In this document: positions 1-9,136 of the stretch, one piece after another
How positions within the stretch are numbered: the stretch's first letter is position 1
Layout: every line of letters starts with the position of its first letter
NCBI GenBank assembly: GCA_902619375.1
Contig: CACNEB010000001.1
Coordinates: forward strand, 124,001 to 188,000
DNA length: 64,000 bases
DNA from: an uncultured Alphaproteobacteria bacterium
GTDB taxonomy: Bacteria; Pseudomonadota; Alphaproteobacteria; HIMB59
Direction: 5' to 3'
Program-made: the position numbers and the translations under genes
The notes under the pieces: model-generated
Database searches by the model: none
The model's input: the letters and a program-made list of their open reading frames with translations, nothing else
What the model was told of the DNA's origin: nothing

Positions 1-368
1 GCTGGTATAACGATGTCAAAGTTAATTAAGGACTTATCGTAATATATATCTAGTTTATTTGGTAATCCAAAAGGACAAACTCCGCCAATAGGGTGAGAGG
101 TGATTTGCAATGTCTCGTTGGCAGTCAGCATTTTTGCCTTTTTTTTGAAGAAATTCTTATATTTTTTATTATCGATTTTTACATCTCCAGAAGTCATTAA
201 CAAAATTGGCTTTTCTATAATTAAAGCAATTGTTTTAACTATTTGCCCTTTCTTAACATTATGAGCATTTGCAGCTTGTTCAACAGTTGCTGTAGACTCT
301 TTAAATTCCAATATCTCTAGGTCAGGGGCTATAATTCTAAGATTTTCTTTGACTGATTTTATTGACAT
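1..368 (-). CDS. YbaK/EbsC-family Cys-tRNA(Pro) deacylase-like protein, C-terminus cut by window edge
   Basis: My own translation of the minus strand from the ATG at 368 gives 122 complete codons running off the window start. It carries the family hallmarks: a conserved Lys in KTIAL (about residue 45) and the HPIGGVCPFG loop (about 92-101). YbaK-like proteins are cytoplasmic deacylases that clear mischarged tRNA, or are free-standing relatives of the ProRS editing domain. The gene follows the MBL gene in the same direction with 39 nt between them, so it may be the tail of the long housekeeping operon. The missing C-terminus prevents assignment to the YbaK or ProX subgroup. Confidence 0.85.
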   Translation of the reverse strand, partial: MSIKSVKENLRIIAPDLEILEFKESTATVEQAANAHNVKKGQIVKTIALIIEKPILLMTSGDVKIDNKKYKNFFKKKAKMLTANETLQITSHPIGGVCPFGLPNKLDIYYDKSLINFDIVIP

Positions 369-407
369 TTAGACATCTATTTGTTGCATAATATATATTA
401 TAAGAAT

Positions 408-1190
408 CTAGATTGTTATTTTAAGTCCATCGTAAGCTGGATGTATATGATTATTAAACAGTTTTCTATATTCTGTTTCATAATCAATATGGGCAGTCAT
501 ATGACTAAGAAAAGTTTGTTTTGCATTAACTTTTTTCGCCCAATCAATTACTTCAGAATAACTGGCATGAGATGGGTGTTCATCATATCTTAAACAACCA
601 AGAAACCAACATTGAATGCCTTTGATTCTATCTAAATAATCCTCATCATAAAAATACTTAATGTCTAAATTATAAGCTATTTTATTATCAAAAATGAAAC
701 CGTAGGAGTCAATATTTCCATGATTTTGTCGAATAATCTCAATTTTAAAACCCTCAATCTCAGTATTGTTCCCATTAAGAACGTTAGCATTTAAAATGGG
801 TTCATAACCATGGGTGGATGACTTTGAAAACAAATAAGAAAAGCTAGTTTGAAGAGTCTCTAAAGTTATTTTATCAGCATAAATTGGTATTTTTTTTCTA
901 TTTATCATTGAAATAGTCCTTAAATCATTAATTCCATGTATGTGATCAGCATGGGAATGTGTATAAATAACTGAGTCAACATTATTAATTTTATTGTCGA
1001 TTAACTGTTTCCTTAAATCAGGGCTAGTATCAATTAGTATTGTTTTTCCTGCTTTTTTTAAAAGTATTGAAGGTCGTGTTCTTTGGTTTTTAGGATTTGA
1101 TTTATCACAATTACCCCAAATGTCGTGAGATAAAGGGACTCCAAAACTTGACCCACATCCTAATATATTTATTTCAGTTTTTTCAGTCAT
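408..1190 (-). CDS. MBL-fold metallo-hydrolase, PhnP-like
   Basis: 260 residues with the metallo-beta-lactamase signature HSHADH (residues 78-83) and further likely metal ligands H157, D176, H208 and H230. The HPSHAS and LSHMTAH stretches resemble PhnP-type cyclic phosphate phosphodiesterases. The N-terminal GCGSSFGVP loop is also typical of that group. The start codon lies inside the 3' end of tatD (8-nt overlap, ATGACTGA), which suggests translational coupling. The tatD-MBL pair after metG is a recurring alphaproteobacterial order. The natural substrate of these housekeeping copies is not established, so I give no symbol. Confidence 0.9.
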   Translation of the reverse strand: MTEKTEINILGCGSSFGVPLSHDIWGNCDKSNPKNQRTRPSILLKKAGKTILIDTSPDLRKQLIDNKINNVDSVIYTHSHADHIHGINDLRTISMINRKKIPIYADKITLETLQTSFSYLFSKSSTHGYEPILNANVLNGNNTEIEGFKIEIIRQNHGNIDSYGFIFDNKIAYNLDIKYFYDEDYLDRIKGIQCWFLGCLRYDEHPSHASYSEVIDWAKKVNAKQTFLSHMTAHIDYETEYRKLFNNHIHPAYDGLKITI

Positions 1191-1965
1191 TTATTTTAAA
1201 AAGCTTTTTATAATTGTAAGTACTAATTTCGCATGTATTAATGTAGTCGTTTCCAGTAATTTCACAATATTTCTCAACTATAATTTTTAAATAGCTTGGT
1301 TTATTAATTTTACCTCTTAAAGGATCAGGTGTAAGATAAGGACTATCAGTTTCAAAAATTATTTTTTTAATTGGTAGTATTTTAATTGTATCTCTTAATT
1401 TATTGGCATTTTTGAACGTAATAATGCCTGACAAAGAAAAAAAACAACCTAAATCAATACATTTTTTTGCAAATTCTTCACTTCCAGTGAAACAATGTAT
1501 AAGAATATCACCTATTTTTTTTGAGTATTTAGTTAAAATTTTAATCATATCCTCTTCAGCATCTCTCATATGAATTATACACGGTAAATTATAAAAACTA
1601 GCTACATCTAAATGTATCTCTAAGCTTTCTATTTGCTTATTTTTAGGAATATCATAATGATAATCCAAGCCTGTTTCCCCTATTCCAACAATTCTATCTT
1701 TAAATTTTTTAATATTTTCATTTAATAGAGTCTTTATTTCCTCAGGTTTAATATCAAGAGTATTATTTGGGTGATGACCTAAAGTGATATCGACAAATTT
1801 AAAACCTTTAATTAAATTAATATCTCTCTGAAACTCGTATATATTAGAATTTATACTTAAAATTCGCTCTATGTTATTTTCTTTAGCATCTTTACAGACA
1901 TCTGATACTGAATTTTTAAGTAATTCATGACCAAAATTCACATGACTGTCTATTAAATTACTCAA
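1183..1965 (-). CDS. tatD: TatD-family metal-dependent hydrolase
   Basis: 260 residues of a TIM-barrel amidohydrolase-like nuclease. Visible motifs are DSH (6-8), GETGLDYH, CIIHMRD, HCFTGS and TDSPYL, which supply the usual metal ligands. One departure: the first-strand HxH reads H8-V-N10, so the second His is Asn. From memory this HVN variant also occurs in other alphaproteobacterial TatD proteins. Family members are 3'-5' DNA exonucleases or quality-control hydrolases. Translation starts at TTG (1963-1965), overlapping the metG stop by 8 nt; no suitable ATG lies nearby. Confidence 0.9.
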   Translation of the reverse strand: MSNLIDSHVNFGHELLKNSVSDVCKDAKENNIERILSINSNIYEFQRDINLIKGFKFVDITLGHHPNNTLDIKPEEIKTLLNENIKKFKDRIVGIGETGLDYHYDIPKNKQIESLEIHLDVASFYNLPCIIHMRDAEEDMIKILTKYSKKIGDILIHCFTGSEEFAKKCIDLGCFFSLSGIITFKNANKLRDTIKILPIKKIIFETDSPYLTPDPLRGKINKPSYLKIIVEKYCEITGNDYINTCEISTYNYKKLFKIND

Positions 1966-3478
1966 TTTTAGTAAATAAAGGTTCAGGTTGTCGTATTTTT
2001 AGAAATTTTAAGTTAATTACCTCTTTAAAATTATCAAAAATATCTAATTTAATACTATTCGTATTTTCGAATAAATTGAATACTTCTGAAGTTTTTGAAG
2101 GCATAAATGGAACTAAATATTGACTAACCCTGATAATACATAGGCAAATATTAGCCAATACTCTTTTCATTTTTTCAGGATCTGTTTTTTTTAATACCCA
2201 AGGAGCAGATTTATCGACATAATTATTTAAATCATTCATAAATGAGAATAATTTTTTAAGGTATTCGTCATATTTGTAATTTCCCATATACTCAAATAAT
2301 TCTTTTTCAGAATCGTTAATTTGTTTTAAAATTTCAAAATTAAAATTATCTTCAGTTAAATCAATATTTTGTTCTAAATTCTTACAAATAAAACTAAGTA
2401 TTCTTTGTATTAAATTTCCGTAGTTGTTTGCCAATTCACCATTAATTCTATTTTTGATAGCCACCTTAGAAAAATCACCGTCATTGCCAAATGGAACCTC
2501 TCTAAAAAGAAAATATCTTACTGAGTCTAGACCGTATTCATCAATCAATTCTTTAGGGTCAATGACATTACCAAGACTTTTACTAATTTTTTGACCCTCA
2601 TTTGTCCACCAACCATGTGCTACGATCTGCTTTGGTGGATCTAACTCTGCAGCCATTAAAAAAGCAGGCCAGAAAATAGCATGAAATCTGATTATATCCT
2701 TCCCTACTACATGTATCCCAGGCCAATATTTTTGATATAAATCAGAATTTTTATTTGGATAATCTAAAGCTGAAATATAGTTAGTTAGAGCATCTAACCA
2801 AACATAAACAATATGTTTTTCATCTGTAGGGACATCAATTCCCCATTTAAATGTTGTTCTAGAAACGGAGAGATCTTTTAACCCTGACTCAACAAATTTA
2901 ATAACTTCATTAGATCTAGATTTTGGGACAATGAAATTTGGATTATTTTTATAAAAATTTAACAGTTTGTCTTGCCATTTAGAAAGTCTAAAAAAATATG
3001 ACTCTTCTTCAACCCAAGATAATTCAGATCCAAAACTGTTATATTTTTTACCATTTTTTTTAACTATTTCATTATCAGCTACGAAAGCTTCATCTCTTAC
3101 AGAATACCATCCGCTATATTTGGACAAATAAATTTCATCTTTTTCCAACAGAACTCTCCATAGATTTTGAACAGACTTTTTATGTCTTTCTTCTGTTGTT
3201 CTTATAAAATCATCATTAGATAAATTTAATAAATTACTTAAATCTTTAAAATTTTCTGAAACCATGTCAGTAAATTTTTGAGGATCAATATTTTTTTCTT
3301 GAGCAGCTCTTTCAACTTTTTGTCCATGCTCGTCTGTTCCTGTTAGAAAATAAGAATTGAGACCTCTACAATTATAAAATCTTTTTAATATATCAACAGC
3401 AATTGAGGTGTAAGCATGTCCAATATGAGGTTTATCGTTCACATAATATATTGGAGTTGTAAAATAATTTTTAGACAT
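1958..3478 (-). CDS. metG: Methionyl-tRNA synthetase
   Basis: 506-residue class I aminoacyl-tRNA synthetase that charges tRNA-Met in the cytoplasm. HIGH is at residues 18-21 and the KMSKS-loop equivalent KISKS at 297-301. The connective region (YSGWYSVRDEAF, about 121-132) has no Cys clusters, so this is the zinc-free form with no C-terminal EMAP-type domain. It overlaps holB upstream and tatD downstream by exactly 8 nt each. The family and start (ATG in the holB tail) are secure. Confidence 0.98.
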   Translation of the reverse strand: MSKNYFTTPIYYVNDKPHIGHAYTSIAVDILKRFYNCRGLNSYFLTGTDEHGQKVERAAQEKNIDPQKFTDMVSENFKDLSNLLNLSNDDFIRTTEERHKKSVQNLWRVLLEKDEIYLSKYSGWYSVRDEAFVADNEIVKKNGKKYNSFGSELSWVEEESYFFRLSKWQDKLLNFYKNNPNFIVPKSRSNEVIKFVESGLKDLSVSRTTFKWGIDVPTDEKHIVYVWLDALTNYISALDYPNKNSDLYQKYWPGIHVVGKDIIRFHAIFWPAFLMAAELDPPKQIVAHGWWTNEGQKISKSLGNVIDPKELIDEYGLDSVRYFLFREVPFGNDGDFSKVAIKNRINGELANNYGNLIQRILSFICKNLEQNIDLTEDNFNFEILKQINDSEKELFEYMGNYKYDEYLKKLFSFMNDLNNYVDKSAPWVLKKTDPEKMKRVLANICLCIIRVSQYLVPFMPSKTSEVFNLFENTNSIKLDIFDNFKEVINLKFLKIRQPEPLFTKIE

Positions 3479-4259
3479 ACTTAATAAGATTAGAATTTAA
3501 TCTTGTAAAATAGATTGAAATTAGCTCATTTGTTAATGTATTGAATTTTAAACTCTCATCTACATCAGTTAAATAATCTGAATGAAGTTTTAATAGGTAT
3601 TTATAAAGTTTTTTATTATTTAAATTATTTCTTAAATAGTATTTGAGTATTTTTAAAAATATTAATGAACATACACTTATTTGATCTCTGTTAAAAAGTT
3701 TTATCTTTTCAAAAAAATCAGTACTTTTTAAATCAATGAAAGGGTTAATAATAGAATGTATTAATTCCTCTGAAATATTTTGATTTTGTCTCGCTATGTC
3801 TTCTTTCAATGAATTAAAATCACTAAAATTTATTTGTGACTTCAGATCTCTGATAACTCTGGCCCTAGAAATTATTGTTTCAGGTAAGCTTATTAAGTTT
3901 GAAGAACAAAAAATAAAATAGGTTTTGTATGGTATTTCTTCAATAATTTTTAAAAGTCCATTTAACGCATTAATATTTAAATAATTTACCTCTCTGACAA
4001 ATATTACTTTATTAAGGTTTAATACATTTGTATGTAGAAACTCTTTTTTCATTTTTCTTATTTGATCAATTGTAATAAATTTTGATTTTTCTTCAGGCTC
4101 TAAAATAATAAAACTTGTATCTATTTCATATTGTTTCGCATAGAAATTTTTTAAAATCTCTTTCTCTAAATGTGAAATACTCTCACTATTAGTAGTCTCT
4201 AATAAGTAAAAGCCACTACTCTCAGATTTTATAGTATTTACTACTTTATCAATTTGCAT
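3471..4259 (-). CDS. holB: DNA polymerase III delta' subunit (clamp loader)
   Basis: 262 residues, strongly diverged. The recognisable part is the AAA-like centre: an ALNGLLKIIEE helix followed by the FIFCSS and ISRARVIR elements, corresponding to the sensor/SRC region, with Cys of SRC replaced by Ala. No Walker A is seen, as expected for delta', which does not hydrolyse ATP. The position between tmk (19-nt overlap) and metG (8-nt overlap) is the classic tmk-holB-metG order and supports the call. It would act with tau/gamma and delta to load the beta clamp. Confidence 0.85.
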   Translation of the reverse strand: MQIDKVVNTIKSESSGFYLLETTNSESISHLEKEILKNFYAKQYEIDTSFIILEPEEKSKFITIDQIRKMKKEFLHTNVLNLNKVIFVREVNYLNINALNGLLKIIEEIPYKTYFIFCSSNLISLPETIISRARVIRDLKSQINFSDFNSLKEDIARQNQNISEELIHSIINPFIDLKSTDFFEKIKLFNRDQISVCSLIFLKILKYYLRNNLNNKKLYKYLLKLHSDYLTDVDESLKFNTLTNELISIYFTRLNSNLIKYV

Positions 4260-4840
4260 TTTTTCAGATTTAATATGATTTTTTCATGTACTTCATTAGC
4301 AGATAGTGATGCATCAATAGCAACAAACTTACGTTCACCTATTTTTATTTTAGATATTTCTTCATAATTTTTTTGAATTCTTGAGAATTGTCCAAAATAT
4401 TTTTTATCAAATTTATTTGAATATAATCTTTTGTTTCTCCTACTTATTAAATTTTTTTTATCTAACTTCAAATAAAAAGTTATATTCGGAATAAATTTCT
4501 TATGAATTAACTTAATTAAACTGATAATAAGTTTTTTTTCTTTAGAATTATATTTTTGATAAGCATAAGTAGAGTCAAAAAATCTATCAAATACAATGAA
4601 GTCATTCTTTTTAATTGAAGATAATAATGCAAATCTAGATGCAAAGAAAAACATTATTAAACTTAAATTATCGAAATTAGATTTTAAAATCACATTTCTT
4701 ATCTTTTCTAAATCTTTGTTACCTCCAGGCTCTCTAGTAAAAGTAGATTTAATATTATTTTTTATAAAATATTTTTTTAAAAGTTTTATCTGTGTCGATT
4801 TTCCAGAATATTCGAAACCTTCAAAACTGATTACTTTCAT
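4241..4840 (-). CDS. tmk: Thymidylate kinase
   Basis: 199 residues. The P-loop is GFEYSGKST (8-16; usually GxEGxGKST), followed by the TREPGG loop around 36-41 that contacts dTMP and by FDRFFDSTYAYQ, the DR[FY] motif. It phosphorylates dTMP to dTDP in the cytoplasm. It overlaps holB by 19 nt and follows the dac gene by 15 nt. The protein is Lys/Ile/Asn-rich, like the rest of the window. Confidence 0.95.
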   Translation of the reverse strand: MKVISFEGFEYSGKSTQIKLLKKYFIKNNIKSTFTREPGGNKDLEKIRNVILKSNFDNLSLIMFFFASRFALLSSIKKNDFIVFDRFFDSTYAYQKYNSKEKKLIISLIKLIHKKFIPNITFYLKLDKKNLISRRNKRLYSNKFDKKYFGQFSRIQKNYEEISKIKIGERKFVAIDASLSANEVHEKIILNLKKCKLIK

Positions 4841-4855
4841 TCTATATGATAATAT

Positions 4856-5983
4856 TTAGTTAGATCCAAGAATGATATAATAAATAGCTGAAAATATTCT
4901 TGAAAAGAAATTCTTTTGCTCAATGTCCTCGCCTGAAAATAAAGGAAATTCAGAACTCTTATCAGCAAAAGATATCTGAAGTTTGGCTATTTGATCACCT
5001 TTTTGAATTGGAGTTGCAATTGGTTCCTCTACTATCACATTAACTTTAGCAGAAGATAATTGTGCTTTTGGAATACTCACGCTTATATCGTTTAAAGCAA
5101 CTAGGTCTACTTTATCGTCTTTACCTAGCCAAGTATTAACTTCTTGTATAACCTCATTTTTTTTAAAAAAATCTACTAATTGAAAATTATTGAAACCCCA
5201 ATCCATTAATCTTAGTGACTCCTGGGCTCTTGATTTGGAAGAGTCTAGTCCATTTAGAACAATAATCAGGCGCCTATCCCCTCTTTCAGCAGATCCAACC
5301 AAACCGTAGCCAGCTGCTTCTGTGTAACCTGTTTTAAAACCATCAGACCCCTCAAATGTATATAGGAGTGGATTTCTGTTATCTTGTTTGATCCCGCTGT
5401 ATGTAAAATCACTTAATTTGTACATTTGATATAATTCATAATGATTTTCAATCGTGTACTGAGCTATTTTAGCAAGATCTTCAGCTGTAGTGTAATGATT
5501 ATCATCAGGCCAGCCACTGCTATTCGTAAAATTAGTCTCTGTGAGTCCTATTTTTTTACCTAAATTGTTCATTTCAATAGCAAAAATTTCCTCAGAGCCA
5601 GATATACCCTCTGCTAAAGCAATTGAGGCATCATTTCCGCTCTGAACGATAATTCCTAGTAACAAATCATAAACTTTTACTCTTTTGTCTACCTCTATAA
5701 ACATCTTTGACCCGCCCATTTTCCATGCCTTTTTACTTACTAAAAACTCTTGATCTAATGATAAAGTACCATTTTTGATTTTTTCAAATGCTACAAGGGC
5801 AGTCATCATCTTGGTCATACTTGATGGATATGTTTTGGCTTTAGAGTTTTTCTCTAAAAGAACTTCGTTTGTTGATAAATCGATTACAAGCGCCGTTTTC
5901 GCCAAACTTTCAATAGTAAGAGATTGTTTAGGAAATAGAATAATTATTGCTATAAATAATAAATTAAGGTGTTTTTTTTGCAT
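4856..5983 (-). CDS. dacC: D-alanyl-D-alanine carboxypeptidase (PBP5/6-like)
   Basis: 375 residues. An N-terminal signal peptide (about 1-22) is followed by the serine DD-peptidase triad: S55-M-T-K58, S115-G-N117 and K217-T-G219. A PBP5-type beta domain occupies about 275-350, and a C-terminal amphipathic tail (SRIFSAIYYIIL) should anchor it to the periplasmic face of the inner membrane. It trims the terminal D-Ala from peptidoglycan pentapeptides. Its start overlaps the upstream RlpA-like lipoprotein by 20 nt. The choice between dacA and dacC names is nominal. Confidence 0.95.
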   Translation of the reverse strand: MQKKHLNLLFIAIIILFPKQSLTIESLAKTALVIDLSTNEVLLEKNSKAKTYPSSMTKMMTALVAFEKIKNGTLSLDQEFLVSKKAWKMGGSKMFIEVDKRVKVYDLLLGIIVQSGNDASIALAEGISGSEEIFAIEMNNLGKKIGLTETNFTNSSGWPDDNHYTTAEDLAKIAQYTIENHYELYQMYKLSDFTYSGIKQDNRNPLLYTFEGSDGFKTGYTEAAGYGLVGSAERGDRRLIIVLNGLDSSKSRAQESLRLMDWGFNNFQLVDFFKKNEVIQEVNTWLGKDDKVDLVALNDISVSIPKAQLSSAKVNVIVEEPIATPIQKGDQIAKLQISFADKSSEFPLFSGEDIEQKNFFSRIFSAIYYIILGSN

Positions 5984-6734
5984 TCAAATATCCATTTTTA
6001 ATCAGAAAATCTAACTTAAGATTTATATCACTCTTTAGAAATGGGCCAGCAAAAACCATAACTCCCTCTTCATTTTCTTCATACAACAATCCTAAATTCT
6101 TGATTTTATTAGTTTTAAGCTTTGCTAGATTTATATCTTTATAAATTTCAACTAATATAGTGTTTTGTTTCTTAGAATTTTTAATATCTAGAGTTTTAAT
6201 TTTCTCATAATCAAGTTTTTCACTGATTTCAGTTTGATCTTGATCTAACTGTTCAAATGAAATTTCTGTATCATCCATCTTTATCTTACTCTCTTCTTTT
6301 GAGTCGACAACATTTCTCAGAATTATTGATTCATCTTTTAAATATTCTAAATATACTTTTGTATTTAGTGATATATTATCAATTATCTCTTGACTTAATG
6401 AAAGTCTATTTTCAGTATCTAGCTTAATATTTCTGACAATAATACTATTATCTAAGTTATTTGGATCTGATAATTTTACAACGCTGGGTATAGGCAAATT
6501 AGAATGATGTATATTATTACCCTCTATTCTTGCATCTGTAACAAACTTTTCTAAAACACTTAACTCAATATTATAATCATCAAGTGGAGATATAATAACA
6601 TCCGATTTTTTAAAGTAATCTTGAGTTGTGACTTCTTCTTTTTTTATATCATCTACAGTATCAATAGATGTTACTGTACAAGATGATAAAATTAGTAAAT
6701 ACAATATTTTATTTATATTATTTAAATTTATCAC
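5964..6734 (-). CDS. RlpA-like lipoprotein with degenerate double-psi barrel and SPOR-like tail
   Basis: 256 residues. A lipoprotein signal ends in the lipobox LSSC (C19). Residues about 75-122 align by eye with the RlpA double-psi barrel (HHSNLPIPS, then VKLSDP, then a short LSQEIIDNISL strand). The usual VNDRGPF Asp-containing loop is absent. The last 65 residues look like a SPOR peptidoglycan-binding domain. RlpA proteins are lytic transglycosylases that act on denuded glycan at septa. Loss of the Asp loop suggests a non-catalytic version. The position between mltB and dac matches rlpA in other alphaproteobacteria. Confidence 0.7.
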   Translation of the reverse strand: MINLNNINKILYLLILSSCTVTSIDTVDDIKKEEVTTQDYFKKSDVIISPLDDYNIELSVLEKFVTDARIEGNNIHHSNLPIPSVVKLSDPNNLDNSIIVRNIKLDTENRLSLSQEIIDNISLNTKVYLEYLKDESIILRNVVDSKEESKIKMDDTEISFEQLDQDQTEISEKLDYEKIKTLDIKNSKKQNTILVEIYKDINLAKLKTNKIKNLGLLYEENEEGVMVFAGPFLKSDINLKLDFLIKNGYLNAKKTP

Positions 6735-7770
6735 TTAATAATCCAACTGAAAGACCATAATAGTTTGAGCAGTTGTAAGAAAGAATATTTAAATAATTAT
6801 CATAGACGATAAAATACCTGAAATCACCCTCTTCCCTACCCATCCTTAATAAATAACTATTAATATCTAAATTATCCAATGAATTTCCATTCATTTTTTT
6901 AAAATTCATAAGTCTAAATTTATTTAAAGGTAATTGTTTAGACAATTTTTTTACTGCTAAACAACCTTTTTCTCTTTTAATGAATAATTCTGGTTCTAAA
7001 GATTTTATATTTGCTGGGGGTATTACTTCCCTACCCCATGTATAATTTGAATCCCATTTATTAGATCCTACGCCTTGAAGGTATCTTGCAATTGAGGCTA
7101 ATGAGTCTTCAGTGTCTGTCCAAATATTTTTTTTACCATCATTATTGAAGTCTTGAGCGTAATTCAAAAAACTAGAGGGCATAAATTGATTTTGACCCAT
7201 AGCACCTGCCCATGAACCTTTGAAATCAACAACATTAATGTGACCTTGTTTAAGTATTTCTAAGGCATTATAAAGCTCTTTGGTGAAATATCGCCTTCTT
7301 CTCTCATCGTAGGACATGGTTAAAAGACTCTCTAGCACAGGATAGTTGCCTGTTATTTCGCCATAAGCTGTTTCTAGACCCCAAATAGAGAGAACAAATC
7401 TAGATTGCACATTATAATAATTATCTATATTTTTTAATAAATTATTGTATTTACTGAAATTATTTAATCCATTATTTACCCTTGAATTTGAAATTGTTTT
7501 TTCAATGTACTCAGAAAAAGTCAATGTAAATTCAGGCTGGCATTTATCATTTTCAATAACTCTTTTATTGACCTCATATGGTGCTATTAATTCAGAAACA
7601 AAGCTTTTATCTAGGCCAAATTCACCAGACCTATTTACTATTTCTTCTTTCCAATCATTAAATCCTGAAAAATCATAATTTTGAAGAACATCACAGTTTT
7701 TGGGATCATGGGCAATAAGGTTATTTATAAAAAAAAAATTAAAAATTATATAGAGAAAAATTTTAATCAT
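6718..7770 (-). CDS. mltB: Membrane-bound lytic murein transglycosylase B family
   Basis: 350 residues with an N-terminal signal (about 1-20). The SLT_2/MltB domain is clear: WGLETAYG at 130-137 with catalytic E133, YDERRRRYF, GSWAGAMGQNQFMPSS and SIARYLQGVG. It cleaves glycan strands non-hydrolytically, releasing 1,6-anhydro-muropeptides in the periplasm. I see no lipobox, so it is probably soluble or signal-anchored rather than a lipoprotein like E. coli MltB. It is the first gene of the minus-strand operon running to position 1, overlapping the RlpA-like gene by 17 nt. Confidence 0.92.
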   Translation of the reverse strand: MIKIFLYIIFNFFFINNLIAHDPKNCDVLQNYDFSGFNDWKEEIVNRSGEFGLDKSFVSELIAPYEVNKRVIENDKCQPEFTLTFSEYIEKTISNSRVNNGLNNFSKYNNLLKNIDNYYNVQSRFVLSIWGLETAYGEITGNYPVLESLLTMSYDERRRRYFTKELYNALEILKQGHINVVDFKGSWAGAMGQNQFMPSSFLNYAQDFNNDGKKNIWTDTEDSLASIARYLQGVGSNKWDSNYTWGREVIPPANIKSLEPELFIKREKGCLAVKKLSKQLPLNKFRLMNFKKMNGNSLDNLDINSYLLRMGREEGDFRYFIVYDNYLNILSYNCSNYYGLSVGLLSDKFK

Positions 7771-7882
7771 ATTCTGATTCCTGCCCTATTATATAACCAT
7801 TATAATCTAATAGTTATTTCTTAAAATTTACCAAATTATATTAGTTACTGTTAAAAAAGATGATATTTGCTATAAATATTCA

Positions 7883-8269
7883 ATGATTTTAACAAATACA
7901 GGAAAAAAATTTGTATATGCCTCTGTTATAATGATGCTACTTTCAATGGTCCTTCCTTGGGACTCACTAGAAGATTATACTTATTCTGAGTCAATGGGTT
8001 TACTCATGAATTTTATCCCTGCTGTTATATTTATATGTGCTGTGGCTATTGTTGTTTTAAAGCCATTAGCTTTGTTATTATCTAAAATTGGAACAAATAT
8101 TGTTTTTTTACTACTTTGTTTAATGAACGCTATCGTCTTGTACATGGGAATGCAATATTTTCCAGATACCTATACAATTGGTTATTTTTTATTTCCATCA
8201 TCTGTAATTGTTTTTATGTTAGGGGCTATTTACAGTGTAAATCGAGTTGATGGAACCACTAGTAATTAA
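7883..8269 (+). CDS. Small four-helix membrane protein of unknown function
   Basis: 128 residues with four hydrophobic segments at about 9-26, 39-60, 72-91 and 97-117 and very short loops, so an integral inner-membrane protein. I do not recognise the family. It is divergent from mltB across 112 nt and converges on the TauE gene with only 6 nt between stops. No Cys/His clusters or transport signatures are visible. Conservation cannot be judged from this window, but the codon use and long hydrophobic pattern argue for a real gene. Confidence 0.7.
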   Translation: MILTNTGKKFVYASVIMMLLSMVLPWDSLEDYTYSESMGLLMNFIPAVIFICAVAIVVLKPLALLLSKIGTNIVFLLLCLMNAIVLYMGMQYFPDTYTIGYFLFPSSVIVFMLGAIYSVNRVDGTTSN

Positions 8270-8275
8270 TTAAAT

Positions 8276-9031
8276 TTATAAAAAAGAATTTATCAATATT
8301 ATTCCACTCATTAGTAACAACATTAAGTAAAATAATTTTTTAAATAATTTTTCTGAGATAAAACTTCTTATTTTTTTACCTAAAAGGAATCCAATAATTA
8401 CTGGGAGAGTAACTATTAATGAGGGAAAGATTGTATTTATACTAATCAGCTTAATATAAGAAAATGATATAAATTGCACACTGCTATATAGCAAAAAAGC
8501 TAATCCCATAAATTGCACTGTTTTTTCTTTATTATATTTAAGTGATTGTAATAAGAAAACAAAAGGCATTGTATAAATACTAGTTAGGCCTATGATAAAT
8601 CCATTTAGAGATCCAGTTAAAAGTTGTATGATTGAATTTTGGTGATTAGGTATAGCTACTACTCTATTTGATAGAGATAATGAGGAATTCATAAAAAGCA
8701 AAATCGCAATAAATATTAAGATTAGATCTGACTCAAGAACATTTAGTAAAAAAACACCTGGCACTATGATTAGTGTTGAAAAAACAAGAAAATATTTAGT
8801 ATCTTTAATTATGACTTTTAAATTACTGCCATTTATCATTTGAAAAAAACCAGTAATAATAGTTGGTATTATCACAAGAGCTATTGTTTCTTTAACGTCG
8901 ACAACAAATGAGAGTAAAGAAATTACAACAGTGATTAATCCGACACCAAGTATACCTTGGGTTATGCCGCCAATAAAATATGCTAATAAAATATAAAAAA
9001 AAGTTAATGTTGGAAGATTACTTAAAATCAC
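8276..9031 (-). CDS. TauE/SafE-family sulfite/anion exporter
   Basis: 251 residues with about eight hydrophobic helices and the N-terminal FIGGITQGILGVGLI repeat motif that marks the TauE/SafE (DUF81) family, with a matching GFIIGLTSIY motif in the second half. Members export sulfite, sulfoacetate or other organic anions across the inner membrane. The neighbours do not identify the substrate. It is a single gene ending 6 nt from the convergent small membrane protein. Confidence 0.85.
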   Translation of the reverse strand: MILSNLPTLTFFYILLAYFIGGITQGILGVGLITVVISLLSFVVDVKETIALVIIPTIITGFFQMINGSNLKVIIKDTKYFLVFSTLIIVPGVFLLNVLESDLILIFIAILLFMNSSLSLSNRVVAIPNHQNSIIQLLTGSLNGFIIGLTSIYTMPFVFLLQSLKYNKEKTVQFMGLAFLLYSSVQFISFSYIKLISINTIFPSLIVTLPVIIGFLLGKKIRSFISEKLFKKLFYLMLLLMSGIILINSFL

Positions 9032-9088
9032 TTAAAAACATAACATGAGTGGACAAAGAATATATCAACTAATAATATAAAATTACGA

Positions 9089-9116
9089 TTGATTTAAAAA
9101 TAACGTAATATATACA
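9089..9116 (+). promoter_or_regulatory. Candidate promoter of tRNA-Ser
   Basis: TTGATT (9089-9094) and TATACA (9111-9116) are separated by 16 nt and lie 20 nt upstream of the tRNA 5' end, compatible with sigma-70 type -35 and -10 elements. The segment also holds the 10-mer TAACGTAATA, which recurs before nadE at the same distance from a TTGAT. It is inferred from consensus only. Confidence 0.4.
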
Positions 9117-9136
9117 TTCTAGACGTTTATGACATC

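Noticed and set aside
388..403. AT-only palindrome between the MBL and YbaK-like genes
   Set aside because: Perfect self-complementary AT runs are expected by chance here; no GC stem or T-run supports a terminator.
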